Shown: positions 10,382 to 21,381 of the stretch, piece after piece
Layout of the letters: each line of letters starts with the position of its first letter
Position numbering within the stretch: position 1 is the first letter of the stretch
Origin: Teratosphaeria epicoccoides
Lineage: Eukaryota > Ascomycota > Dothideomycetes > Mycosphaerellales > Teratosphaeriaceae
Direction of reading: 5' to 3'
Assembly: GCA_021401465.1 (NCBI GenBank)
Contig: JADDMT010000177.1
Span: 1 to 48,566 of the forward strand
Length of the DNA stretch: 48,566 nt
Position numbers and translations under genes: made by a program
The notes under the pieces: model-generated
Database searches by the model: none
Told to the model about the DNA's origin: nothing
What the model saw: only the letters and a program-made list of their open reading frames with translations

Positions 10382-11955
10382 AGATCATCCTCTTCGTAAC
10401 GAGACAAGCGAGCTGGCTGTGAACCATTGGTGCACAAGACTGGTCCGGCAATCCCCACTCGCTCGCCTAGAGTGCCAGAAGGCTGTCTGGTCGCCACATA
10501 CAGACAGCTCAGCAGCCGAAAGTATCATCTTGATCAAGGCGCTCTGAGGTACGTTCACAGAGGTTCGCGTTCCCGGCGCACATTCTCTACAAAGGAACTC
10601 CCCACGCTTGGCATGCCGAGTGGCTGTCAGTATCTGCTCCGCGGTGCAGCCATCAATTAGCGTTGCAGCCGATCGCCATCCATCGAGGGGAGGACGGTTT
10701 TGTGCGCCGCGCCGGTCACAGGGTGCAAGGTTTGGAGGACACCCCAGGCTTTTCAAAGCGGAGCGAGTCCGAAAGGCTGACCTGATCCCGCCCAATATTG
10801 AGCCAGCCGATGCTCGAGGATGGTAGAGATTGGAGTTCGCTTGGATAGCATCGACCTTAACTGCATGCATCTTCCTTTGTGAGTACTAGAGCGGAAGGGG
10901 TGCCTGAAGCCGCAGGATCTAGATCTGCGTCAACGCATTATACGGTCGTGTCATTCCACCCCTTACGATCACATAAAGCATGCCCTGTGTCCTACGTACA
11001 TGAGACTTCACCTCGTCCGAACCGCTCGAACTATCCACATTGACGCTTCGAAGTACAGCCCTTGATCGATAATGGCGTCGATGAGTATTAGGCCAGTGAG
11101 GAACACATTCAGGGCCTCATCGCCATGGGTGACGGGGAGATTTCTTACTGTGGCATGCGTCAATGGCACAATTCACCAGCAATTGCGGTTTGTGTAAATC
11201 GCGCAGCGCTTTACCACGCCTTGGGGACTGAGAAGAGCTGCCAGATGCCAGAGACCATGAGAGGCATCGTGACCCGAAACAGAGCAAGCAGCAGGTGGTC
11301 ATCCAGAAATGGTTGGTTGACAAAAGAGGTGGAGCGCCCTCGGCCGGAGACACTCTAATAGACGCTGCTATTGTCAACTGTATCATCTGTGTCGTTGTCA
11401 TCAATATATAAATTAGCTTAGTTGCTGCTCGATCCGTGTTACAATCGCGATTTGGTGAAAGGAGAAGAGGCACCGGGCAGCCATGTGTGATGACTCCATA
11501 TTTCCTGCCGCCTGGAGCTTAGCTCCGGGGACTCCCGCTCCAGTCGATCATCTTGCCAGCAGCGGCGCGCACCACCAGAAACTCATCACGCCTTGAAAGG
11601 CATTACCTTCTGCTTCGTCTCCGGTCCCTACTCCGCCGCGTTACACGCGCTTGATTACCGATTCCACCTTCTCACCAACTTATTGCGCCGCGACAGAAGT
11701 CTCAGCTGCTGAAACCGACGCGTTTTCTCGCAGCTTCACGAGTTTTCGGGTAGAGGTGCACCTCCAGCTCCGCCAGCATTCTTCGGCCCGCCGCCCCGTC
11801 TAGGATATGCGCTGATTCACATTCACCAGGCATCAACACAGACATCTGCCTGCGCGAGACATTGCACTGCATAAGGCAGGACTACATCCAACCCCGGCGC
11901 ACGCGCGCGCTCCTCCCTCTTCTCACCCCTCCCCACACAAACACATCCCGCCATC
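10382..11955. other. Intergenic region upstream of NUP98-96; no gene supported
   Basis: Normal base composition returns here. Open frames on both strands (for example 10385-10870 minus and 11117-11473 minus) overlap each other and show no recognisable motif or signal peptide. The last 80 bases are rich in C and T (tcctccctcttctcacccctcccc), a common feature of promoters and 5' leaders of strongly expressed filamentous fungal genes, and precede the NUP98-96 start. Confidence 0.5.
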
Positions 11956-14900
11956 ATGTCTTTCGGCTTCGGCAGCAATAACAACTCCACTTTCGGCGGG
12001 TTCGGCACCTCGAATACCGGCGGCGGCTTCGGGTCAACGAACAACAGTAACAACAACACTACATCAGGTGGCTCGCTGTTCGGTGGGAATACCGCGACCT
12101 CAGGAGGCACGGGCTTTAGTGGCTTCGGCTCCAACAATGCTAGCTCGAGCTCACCCTTTGGCGCCGCTAAGCCAGCTTTCGGTGCTCCCGCGTCCACAAG
12201 CAGTGGGGGCGGCTTATTCGGTGGAGGGACGAGCACGAGTGGAGGTTTTGGGAGTAATACGTCAGGCGGCTTCGGAAGCACGAATACGGCGAGCGGATTC
12301 GGGGGCAATGCTGGTGGAGGTAAGTCTGATTTCACGTCATGCGGAGCTGGTTCGGCTGGGCCTGGACAGTTGCCTCAAGGATCATTGGCGCGGACAGACG
12401 TTTGCGGACGGCTGCTTGTCCGGAATGCCATACACGTGTGCCCTGCTTCAGGCTCGTTCTGCGCTTCTGAGGCACGTCATGTGCTTCGCGCGCGGGTCAA
12501 AGTTTTTGTTGTGGAACTGTGGCTCCTAGAGTCGGATTGTGGCTAGGCTTAGTCAAGCCAACCAGCCCTGTACTTGGAATAGGTCCACTGGCCCATTGCT
12601 ACAGGATCATTACGCTAACCCGGGCTCCCAGGACTATTCGGCGCCAAGCCAGCGACCACGGGCGGCTTCGGGTCAGCCAACACCGGAGGCTCACTATTTG
12701 GCGGTGGCTCTACTTCAAGCGGGTTTGGCAACGCAGGCTCTAGCAATCCTTTCTCGCTGAGCACGAATAACAACAGTAACAACACCAGCGGCGGCTTCGG
12801 CGGCTTCGGCAACACATCCGCTGCTAGCAACAACAATAACGGGACAGCCGCTGTGCCCTTCAACCCGACCAGCGAGAAAGACCCAGCCAATAGCTCGACC
12901 CAGTCCTATCAGTCCATCTCATTCCAAGATCCATACAAGAACAAGAGCTTTGAGGAGTTGAGGGTCGAAGACTACGCGCAGGGCCGGAGGTACGGCAACA
13001 CGAATGGGCAGGCTGGCAGCTTTGGCACGAGCACGGGCTTTGGTGGGTTCGGCGCGAACAACACCAGCACAAATACCGGTGGCAGCACATTCGGCGGGTT
13101 TGGTGGTCCCAGCACCAATACAGGAGGTGGTCTTTTCGGGAATCAAGCCTCCAACAATAATAATAGCGGTGGCGGGTTGTTCGGGTCACAGAATAAGCCT
13201 GCTGGAGGTGGTCTTTTCAGCAACACGGCCAGCTCTGCACCATCAACGGGCTTTGGCACTTCTACAGCCACTAGCGGAGGTGGGATCTTTGGGAACAGCG
13301 CAAGCAACGCCAGCAATCCCTTCAGCGCTTCCTCGAACACTGGTGGTGGTCTTTTCGGCGGGCAGAACAACCAGAATACGAGCACCGGTGGAGGACTGTT
13401 CAGCAACAACGCTGCTAACCAGAACAAGCCTGCGTTCGGCGGATTTGGGTCGACGACCCAGCAGAATCAACAGCAGAGCAATCCATTCAGCGGCTCGGCT
13501 ACCAACACTGGTGGCGGACTATTCGGTCAGAATCAACAGAACCAGCAGCAGAACAATCCGTTCGGTGGAAATACGAGCACAAACACCGGCGGCGGACTCT
13601 TCGGGTCCAAGCCGGCCGGCGGGCTCTTTGGCTCGACCTCAAATACCAACACAGGTGGGGGACTCTTCGCGTCGTCGACCACAAACAATAACTCAGGTGG
13701 AGGATTATTTGCGTCATCCGCAAACAACAATAACAACAACTCCGGCGGAGGGCTTTTCGGCAACCAACAAAACCAGAACAACACTGGCGGAGGTCTGTTT
13801 GGTGGGAATTCAAATCAAAACAAGCCTGTAGGGACCGGACTCTTCGCAAATACGAACACCAACAATACCCTAGGTGGTGGGTTGTTCGGAGGATCCGCGA
13901 ACAATAACGCATCAGGCGGCGGACTGTTCAGCAATAATCAGAACAAGCCCGCAGGCACCAGTCTGTTCAGTGGGAGCATGAACACCGGCGGCGGTGGACT
14001 TTTCAGCAACACCGGCAACCAGCAGCAGAACTCCGGAGGTAGCCTTTTTGGCAGTGGTGCCAACAACGCGAGCGGCTCGCTGTTCAGCGGAGGGCTGAGT
14101 CAACAGCAAGGCAACTCATTGTTCGGCGGAAATCAAAGCCAACAGCAGAATCAGCAAAACCACCTGACGGCTAGTCTGACTGCCGCGCCATACGGGAATG
14201 AACAGCTATTTGCGTCTCTCGCTGCTCCGTCACCACCGATAGGTCCACTCGCTACGCCATTGCAGGGCGCTAGGCCCGCGCCAAAAAAGACTCCCAGCTT
14301 AATGGCTTCGATGCGCATCACCACTCCCGTCTACTCACCGCGCGGCGGTGCTGGACCGTTGGGAAAGTCTACCGGCTACGGCTTCACTTACTCCACCTAT
14401 GGCACCCCAGGATCTGCCTACAGTGGCAGTCTGACACCTGGTGCGAGCAGCATGTTGAAGCCCAGTAGCTCTTTCAGCTCTGCACTCACGAGCAGGCTCA
14501 ACAAATCTATCAGCATGGGCAACCTGCGCAGTGACAGCGGCGCACCTGGTCTTGGTGCTGATCGGCCCAGCTTGTTGAGAGAGAGTGCTCTTTCTCCTCC
14601 GGGCAGTGGGCGGTACAGCTTAGGCAGTGTGCGCAAGCTCACCATCGATCGCACCCTGCGGACGGATCTCTTTGGACCGTCAAGCAAGGCTGGCGCGGAA
14701 GAGACTCCACAGAAAAGCGTCAGCTTTCAGAAGACTCCTCACGAAGAACCACAGCCAAGCAGCAGCAATGCACTTGTCCGCACGGAGCCCAACGAGGACC
14801 CGCAGGAGGAGGAGGCATCAGGTCTGCATCGTGCTCCACCTCGGCAGCAGCAGAACGGCAGACCGGAAATGTCTCAAGTCAACGGCAGCAGCAGCGCTTT

Positions 14901-17900
14901 GGGCACTGTCCCAGAAGATTCGGCGCCACAGTCGAAGTCGGCGCCGGCCACACAGCAAAAGCCAGCGTCCCATCAGAACCATATCACGAAGGGCCTAGAG
15001 GGCGAGTACTACAGCGACCCACCCCTTCGAGACCTGAAGAACATGTCTCGTCAGCAGCTGCAGAATCTGGGAAAGCTCACCGTCGGTCGTCACAAATACG
15101 GGTGGATTGAGTTTCAGGGCCCTATTGATATAAGCACTGTGCCACTTGATCACATTTTTGGCAACATTGTGAAGCTCACCACACGCTCCGCTACGGTGTA
15201 TGAGGAAGACAGCGAGAAGCCGATGCGGGGTCGTGGCCTCAATGTGCCGTCGATCATCCATCTGGAGAACTCATGGCCGAGGAGCCACGGAGGTAAGAGG
15301 TCCGTGAGTGCCACTGAAGGCAAGCTTATGGAAAAGCACATCATGCGATTGAAGAAAGTTGAAAACACTCAATTTGAGAAGTATGATGCGAAGACTGGCA
15401 TCTGGACTTTCAGAGTGCCTCACTTTACGACCTATGCTCTTGATGATGACGATGATGACGACGAGGACATGGAGGAGCATCCGGGTGAGTCTTCTGGTCT
15501 ATCCGAGCCACCTGAAACTCCGGGCCAGCGCGGTGACGACACCCTGCAAAGCTTCGCAACAGGAGCTGACAACGACATGGACGAGCAGCCTGACGACACT
15601 TTTAAATTCCAAGTCAAGAGGCAGAGCGCACGGCAAAGCCACAGAGTCAGCATTCCTGGCGCCGACCCGGATGTCAGCTTCGATTACGACGATCCGAGCG
15701 CAGATGAAGGTATGGAGAGCGACGACCAGACCCGCCAGATGGAAGATCCGTTCACATCATCTGCCGGTGGCGCTGTGCGAGCTCCGTCCCCTGGTGCTGT
15801 CGAGCGCTACCGCTCCAGCATGATGGAAGACGACGAAATTGATGAGGTCGAGCAAGAGATACCCGGTGCCTTCGTGCCGGAACAACAACCACCAAAATCG
15901 ATTCTAAAGATCCGTCCAACGTTGACCTCGCCTGAAAAGCTTGTGACTGGCAGCTGGCAAGACCAGCTGCTTCAGACTGTCAGCCCCAAGAAACGCGATC
16001 GTCAACAACTCAAGGAGATGCAGCAAGGTTTCATTCGTGTCAAAGACCAAGAAGGCGCGCTTGATAGCCCACTGAAGCAGTCGCTCTTCGGTCGCTCGAT
16101 GATGGGTCAAAGCACCGGAGCTGGACTTGGCGACAGCTATCTTGCAACCAAGAGCACGAAGAAAGCCGCCTCGGGAAGAGATGATCTCGGCAAGAGCCAG
16201 GCCTTCAAAACAAGCATGGACATCATGAACTCCCTGTGGGCGAACGAGAACAATGCATCGGCCTCTGGCGCAAGGACTGGCCTTGAGGTATGATGACCCT
16301 TTCGCGAACTTGTTTGACGCACCACAGACTGCAAAATGTTTTGAGCACGATCACTGTGCCAGCACTTCTGTAAAAAGGGTTGGACTCAATGACGCATCAG
16401 ACCGCACACAAGTTCTGGCATTTGAGCGTTCCGCAATCCCCAGCACATGCATGTTGAATGTTGACAGATGGCGAGATGTAGAAGTACGTAGCTAAGAATG
16501 AACCAGTACCCGTACCCGAAGAAAGCTCGCCTCTCCACGTCTGCCGACTTTGACGAAAACGACGCCGCGTTCCACAGCCGCGTAAAGCCTTCTTTTGGCC
16601 CTTCAACTGGCGTCCTGGCCCACGACGCTGTGCCTGCTACTCCGCCAGTCTCTGGCAGCCTCGCACCCGCGATGCAGCCACTGATAGGTACTCACAAGGA
16701 CGTCCGCTTCGCCAAATTCATCCCTGCAGAAGATCTGGATGCTGCCACCCTGGACGCACAGAAGAGCATCACGACCATCAGCGAGGCGCGAGATGGTGTC
16801 CTGCCGCTGGCGAGTATCGAGGGAAGCAATGTGATGTTCGCCGGTGCGGTGGGCCAGCTCGACCGCTCGATTGCTGCCGAGCCTTCTGCGAGGAGTGCAC
16901 TGGAAAAGCAGGAGCTGGCGATTTGGCAATTGTGTTCGGTATTGTTTGATCCTATTGAGGTGTCCGCTGGTCAGATTCTGGAGCAGGTGCCTGAGGAGAA
17001 GAGGGATGTGTTCGCTGATCGGATGATGATGGATTCGTTCAAGGTGTTTTGGGCTGGTGTTGTGAGTCCTATCGCTGGTGAGGCTGTCAAGCGGGACGGA
17101 ACGCCAGAGGAGAAGGCGATTGTGCTTCTCACCCAGGGTGATGTGACTGGCGCATGTGAGGTGCTGGTCGATAACAGGGAGAACAGGCTCGCTGTCCTGT
17201 TGTCGCAACTTGAGAACAACAGCAAGGAGATGAGGGAGGTCATGCGCAAGCAGGTCAAGAGCTGGCAAGCCCGCAGAGACTGGGGTGAGATGAGCGATGC
17301 GGTGCGCGCGCTGTACTCCATCTTGGCTGGTGAGGTCTGCACAGTCATGGGGTCGGCTGCGAGGGCTGCTGCCGAGGACCTGGCGGATTCGTTCTGCATT
17401 GCGGACCGCTTTGGGCTCGGCTGGCAACAGAGCTTGGCATTACGAGTCCTGTACGGTGGGCACGACAGCTTGATCGACGCCATCAAGGCGTACACTGCAG
17501 ATCTTCACAGCAAGGACAGTGCCGAGCCACGCCCGATTTCAGTGTGGGCTGCGGGCGGCGACCGCATCGAGCAGAAAGACGACACCCTCTTCAAGCTCTG
17601 CGAGCTCTACGCTTCTGGCTCACACACCGAGGGCGACCAGCTCTTCGAGCCGCTGGCTGTCTCTGGTAGCGCCTTCAACACGCGACTATCATGGCAGCTA
17701 GCAACTTTGCTCCAGGCGAAAGGGATTACAGCCGTCAGCAGGGACAACATGGCCCTACTCACTATTAACTTCGCCTGGGAGCTTGAGAACGCGGGTCGCA
17801 TAGCCGATGCCGCACGAATTCTGCTACACCTCGAAGACGATTACACCCGTCAGCGCGCCGTCCAGGGTCTCCTCGAGCGCCGCGCTGGAGACATCCAGGA

Positions 17901-18504
17901 CCCGCCTACCGAGACCGAAGAGCCCACTACGTTCACCAACTTGACCGACGACCTCAACATCCCGCCCGACATGCTTTACGCTGCCAAAGCCCTCTACGCG
18001 CAAGCCACCGGCAACTACCTCCAACAAGCCCGATACCTCCTCCTCGCCTCCCACCTCGACGCCGCCCACGCCGTCCTGATCCACACCGTCGGCCCCACAG
18101 CCATGATCGAGCAAGACTACGCCGCCCTCTCCTCCCTCGTGCGCTCGTTCCCGAGCACGCGCCATCCTGCTGGGTGGGAGTACGGCGGTGCTGTATACCT
18201 CCATCTCGTGCAGCTGCTGAGTCTGAATTACAGCCGCAAGCACGGTCCGGAGGGGGAGAGGTTGGTGCAGGTTTTGAGGAAGGGGGTGGAGGGGATGGGG
18301 ACGGAGGTGAGGGGGAAGGGGGGGAGCTTGGAGAGGAGGGTGGCGGTCAGGGAGATTAAGGGGCTAGTGGAGGAGGTTGCGAGGGACGTGGAGCAGGTAG
18401 AGGATGAGTTGGGGGGAATGATGGAGGTGGATGAGGAGGTGGGGGCCATGGGTGGGAGGGGGATGTTTGAGGCTTATAGCAGGGCGATGGGTGTTGTGGT
18501 TTGA
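11956..18504 (+). CDS. NUP145: Nucleoporin NUP98-NUP96 precursor (Nup145/SonB type)
   Basis: The gene encodes the nuclear pore precursor that cuts itself into Nup98 (FG, transport and Rae1 binding) and Nup96 (Y-complex scaffold). My model has exons 11956-12319, 12632-16287 and 16492-18504. The introns are gtaagt...cccag with a ctaac branch, and gtatga...gtag. The sum is 6033 nt, 2010 residues, in frame throughout. Residues 1-470 are dense GLFG/FG repeats with a GLEBS-like motif (KSFEELRVEDYAQGRR, about 220-240) that binds Rae1/Gle2. The autoproteolytic domain spans about 910-1060 and ends VPHF|TTYA, so cleavage is expected after Phe1053; Thr replaces the more common Ser. An eight-Asp run follows. 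The third exon holds the Nup96 helical domain (LCSVLFDPIEVSAGQILEQV onward). Alternatives with two separate genes are less likely because the second intron joins phase 0 to phase 0. Confidence 0.93.
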
Positions 18505-18883
18505 GCTGAGTTGGACTGGAGCTCGCGTGGTGGAGGCGGTGGCTGGTCGCTGGGTAGCATTGGGGTGAGTTGATTGCATGATGCTTGGGTCGTGCTTAGT
18601 ATCGACTCTGTTGCCTCGATCAAAGTAAGCGATGTGTGTAGGAGACAGTAGCGAATGGACAGGTGCGATTGCTATGCATTGCTTGAGCGATCCTAAGACG
18701 TGCTTTCGTTACACACCCCCGAGCAGATATCTCCATTCGCTTCTCCTCGCATACATCGCGGCAGCAGTTCTTCGTAGATTCCACCAACATTTCCAACACG
18801 ACGTGGTCATCCGTCGTGCATACATAGCAATCCATCATCGTGTCGTCATCGATCGCGCATCGTCATGCCGTGCACGAGCGGCC
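18505..18883. other. Convergent intergenic spacer between NUP98-96 and HOP1
   Basis: About 380 bp separate the stop codons of two genes that read towards each other. The small open frames on both strands have no recognisable motif. The space must hold both 3' ends; I see no clear hairpin or simple repeat. Confidence 0.5.
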
Positions 18884-21381
18884 TTAACGCAATTCAGGCA
18901 TAGCAAACGCGGGACTCGAGGGTTCCCCATTCGCATCGAGCAGTACGGTCGTGCGCGCGCTCTTCGGCTTGTGGATCCCAGGCGTCGGCATTTTGTTCTT
19001 CTTCGCAGCCGGAGTCTCCACGTCGATGTCGTTGTTCATCGCGCGCTTCTGCGGTAGCGTTGGAGCACGGCTTGGCGTCTGGTACGGCGTCACAGACTCG
19101 CGAGGGTCGAGACCAGATGCGGGAGTCGTCGCGTTTCTTTTGCGGAGCTGCGCGACCGGCGTTGCTGGCGCAGGCAGGTCCTTTCCTGCGCCTTTGTCGA
19201 GGAGGCGCCGGCCGAGGGAGGACTGGCGCATGGGCTTGGATGGGAGGTGGTACTGTTTATGTGTTAACCGCAAACCAGGGTCGAGTCCCGGAGTATGATC
19301 TTACGTGATGCTCGATGTGTAGCGTCGGATTGAAGAGCTGCTGCATCATGTCCTCATGCTCTTCTCCGGAGCGTGCGGCGACGAACAACGGCTTGCCTGT
19401 CTTGCCGTATCCCGGCTTGAGCGAGCCCGAGGCCTCGACGATATACTTCATGCTCTTCAGATGCTGGTAGACGGGCGTCGCCTGCCATGCCTGGAGACCT
19501 GGGCATCAACGTCAGTGTCGATCCATCTAAAATCATGGCCGATGCAGCTTACCCATGTCCTTTGCAAATTGCTTGAGAGTGCCCACGCCATTGAGCAGCG
19601 CAAAGTCCATAGCGCGCCTCCTCATGGCAAGCTCCTTCAGCTTCTCCATAAGCATTTGCTCGTCGTCGCCCAAGAGGCATTGGTAGCAAACATGCTCGTC
19701 GGGCATGCGAGGGTCGTCGGCAGCCGTGTATCCGTAACATGGCAAGTGCTGCCAGGTGTCGCAGAAGACGCAGCATACCATGTCTTCTTCTTCTGCGAAG
19801 TGGCCGCACTGGCAGTTGACAGGTTCATTCGCCTTGCCCTTTTTGCGCGTCCAACCACCACTCTTGGCACTCTGCAGACCCTTCGAGCGGAGCTGTGATG
19901 CCTCCTGTGCAAGCCTTTCCGCTTTGGGCTTGGTGAGGACAGCTTTCTCGCCAGGCACGACAATTTTCGCCTTCAGTGGCTTGAACGACGAAGTCGTACA
20001 AATTGGGCTACGAGTCGTCTCAGTGCGAGGAGCGGGCAGTGGCTGCATCATGCTTTGGATCTGAGTGTCGCCTTGAGTATTGATTTCTGGGTGCATCATG
20101 CGACCGAACGCCTGCTTTATGCCATGCACGTTGCTGGACTGCGTGTTCATGCTGTCGAAGAGCTGTGAGCCTAGCAGAGGAGTGCCGGGTACTTTCTGCG
20201 TAGCAGTTGGCTCAACAATAGTTGACGGCGTCACGGTCTCTGAAATGTCATCTTCGCCTCGAGGCAGCTCGAATACTCGCGCAACCGGCCTGGCGTACTC
20301 GGCTGCCTGAGCCTTAGGGTACGCTTTGAATTGAAGCTTGGAAGGGTATGCCGGCGGCTCGCTGAGTGTTGTGCCATCTGCCGAACCTAGGATGCGGGCT
20401 GGTGCGAGCGACGTGATTGCCAGAGTCGAGCTCGATAGAAGTCAGTACACCTGATAGCTAACGAAGAGTCACAGGACCTACGGGTGGAAGGCAGACCCGA
20501 GCGCACTCAAAATCTTAGTGTGCGTCTTCCAGCCGGAAGCACTGGCGAATAACATCTTTTCGTCCGTGCCTGCCTCAAAGCCTGGTGCCTTCGGCACTTT
20601 CTGGACCGCGGGTAGGTAGAACATCTCCATAGAAATGAAGCGAGATCCTACAGCGTCAAGGTCAGTGGCAGTAGCACGTCCCATCGCCACAGATACGCAC
20701 GTGGCAAGGCTGGGAGCTGGGAGCACAGATGTCCAAGATCACGCACAAGCGTCTGCAAGGCCGAATTGGTGGCTTCTATGGTCACCGGCGCGCTCTTTGG
20801 ACCATCGAGTTGAATTCCAGCCAGATGCTTGGTGTCTTTGATTTCCGCGTAGTTGACCGTGAAGGTGTATGTCTCCAGGACCTTCTGGCGGTCATTCCGA
20901 TCGGGGTGCACATATACTTCCAAAGCTTGCAGGTGACCGGCCTTGAGCGCGGGAAATACACCCTTCTCCTGCGAGACAGATATCAGCATGGAACATCCAA
21001 TTCGCATCGCATTGACTTGTACCAGCCAGCTCAGTAAAATGTCGACGCGCCTGCTGTAACCGCGACGAAGCACTTCCATGTTCGTCCTTTCTTTCTTCGC
21101 TTCCGACGCGCCTTCCGTAAGCTTGGCGCTGGCATAGTCGCTATACGAGTGGACCTGGTCACTCATCTCGTAGGCTTGCTTGACGAAGGCTCTCTCATCA
21201 AACAGGCTGCGGAGGTACGACACAGTGCTGATCTGGAAGCAGGTCAATGACACGCTGCCCTCGGTCTCGCATACCCCCGGGCACATACTCCACCATGCAG
21301 CATAGTCTGAACAATCTCCAGGCTTTGCTTTTGGTCAATGGCAGTTTTTGTCGTGCTCTTCTGGACTTGGACGGTGGCCAT
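18884..21381 (-). CDS. HOP1: Meiotic chromosome axis protein Hop1 (HORMA-PHD-winged helix)
   Basis: HORMA protein of the meiotic chromosome axis, required for double-strand breaks and homologue pairing. I assembled seven exons: 21381-21275, 21227-21023, 20968-20701, 20647-20482, 20430-19553, 19498-19305 and 19252-18884. All introns are 47-54 bp and GT-AG. The total is 2187 nt, 728 residues. Intron four uses a weak gag acceptor. Residues 12-250 are HORMA (SLEIVQTMLHGG, TVSYLRSLFDERAF, EKGVFPALK, KVLETYTFTVNY). Residues 455-500 are a PHD finger with CQC, CVFCDTWQHLPC and CYQC ligands. The next ~100 residues (LKQFAKDMGLQAWQATPVYQ onward) resemble the winged-helix part of the Hop1 chromatin-binding region. 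The basic C-terminus could carry a closure motif. Domain order matches yeast Hop1, and the start ATG lies 14 codons before the domain. Confidence 0.9.

Noticed and set aside
10385..10870. 161-codon minus-strand open frame upstream of the HET fragment
   Set aside because: It is out of frame with the HET domain, has no motif and overlaps two plus-strand frames.
12615..13912. Several long Pro/Leu-rich minus-strand frames
   Set aside because: They are antisense shadows of the Gly/Asn/Phe repeats of NUP98, whose codons have few stops in any frame.
16294..16497. Reading NUP98 and NUP96 as two genes separated by 200 bp
   Set aside because: A GT-AG intron at 16288-16491 joins them in phase 0, and the self-cleavage domain lies upstream of the join, as in known precursors.
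16603..17427. 274-codon minus-strand open frame
   Set aside because: It is antisense to the Nup96 exon, with no motif; the plus strand has a recognised domain.
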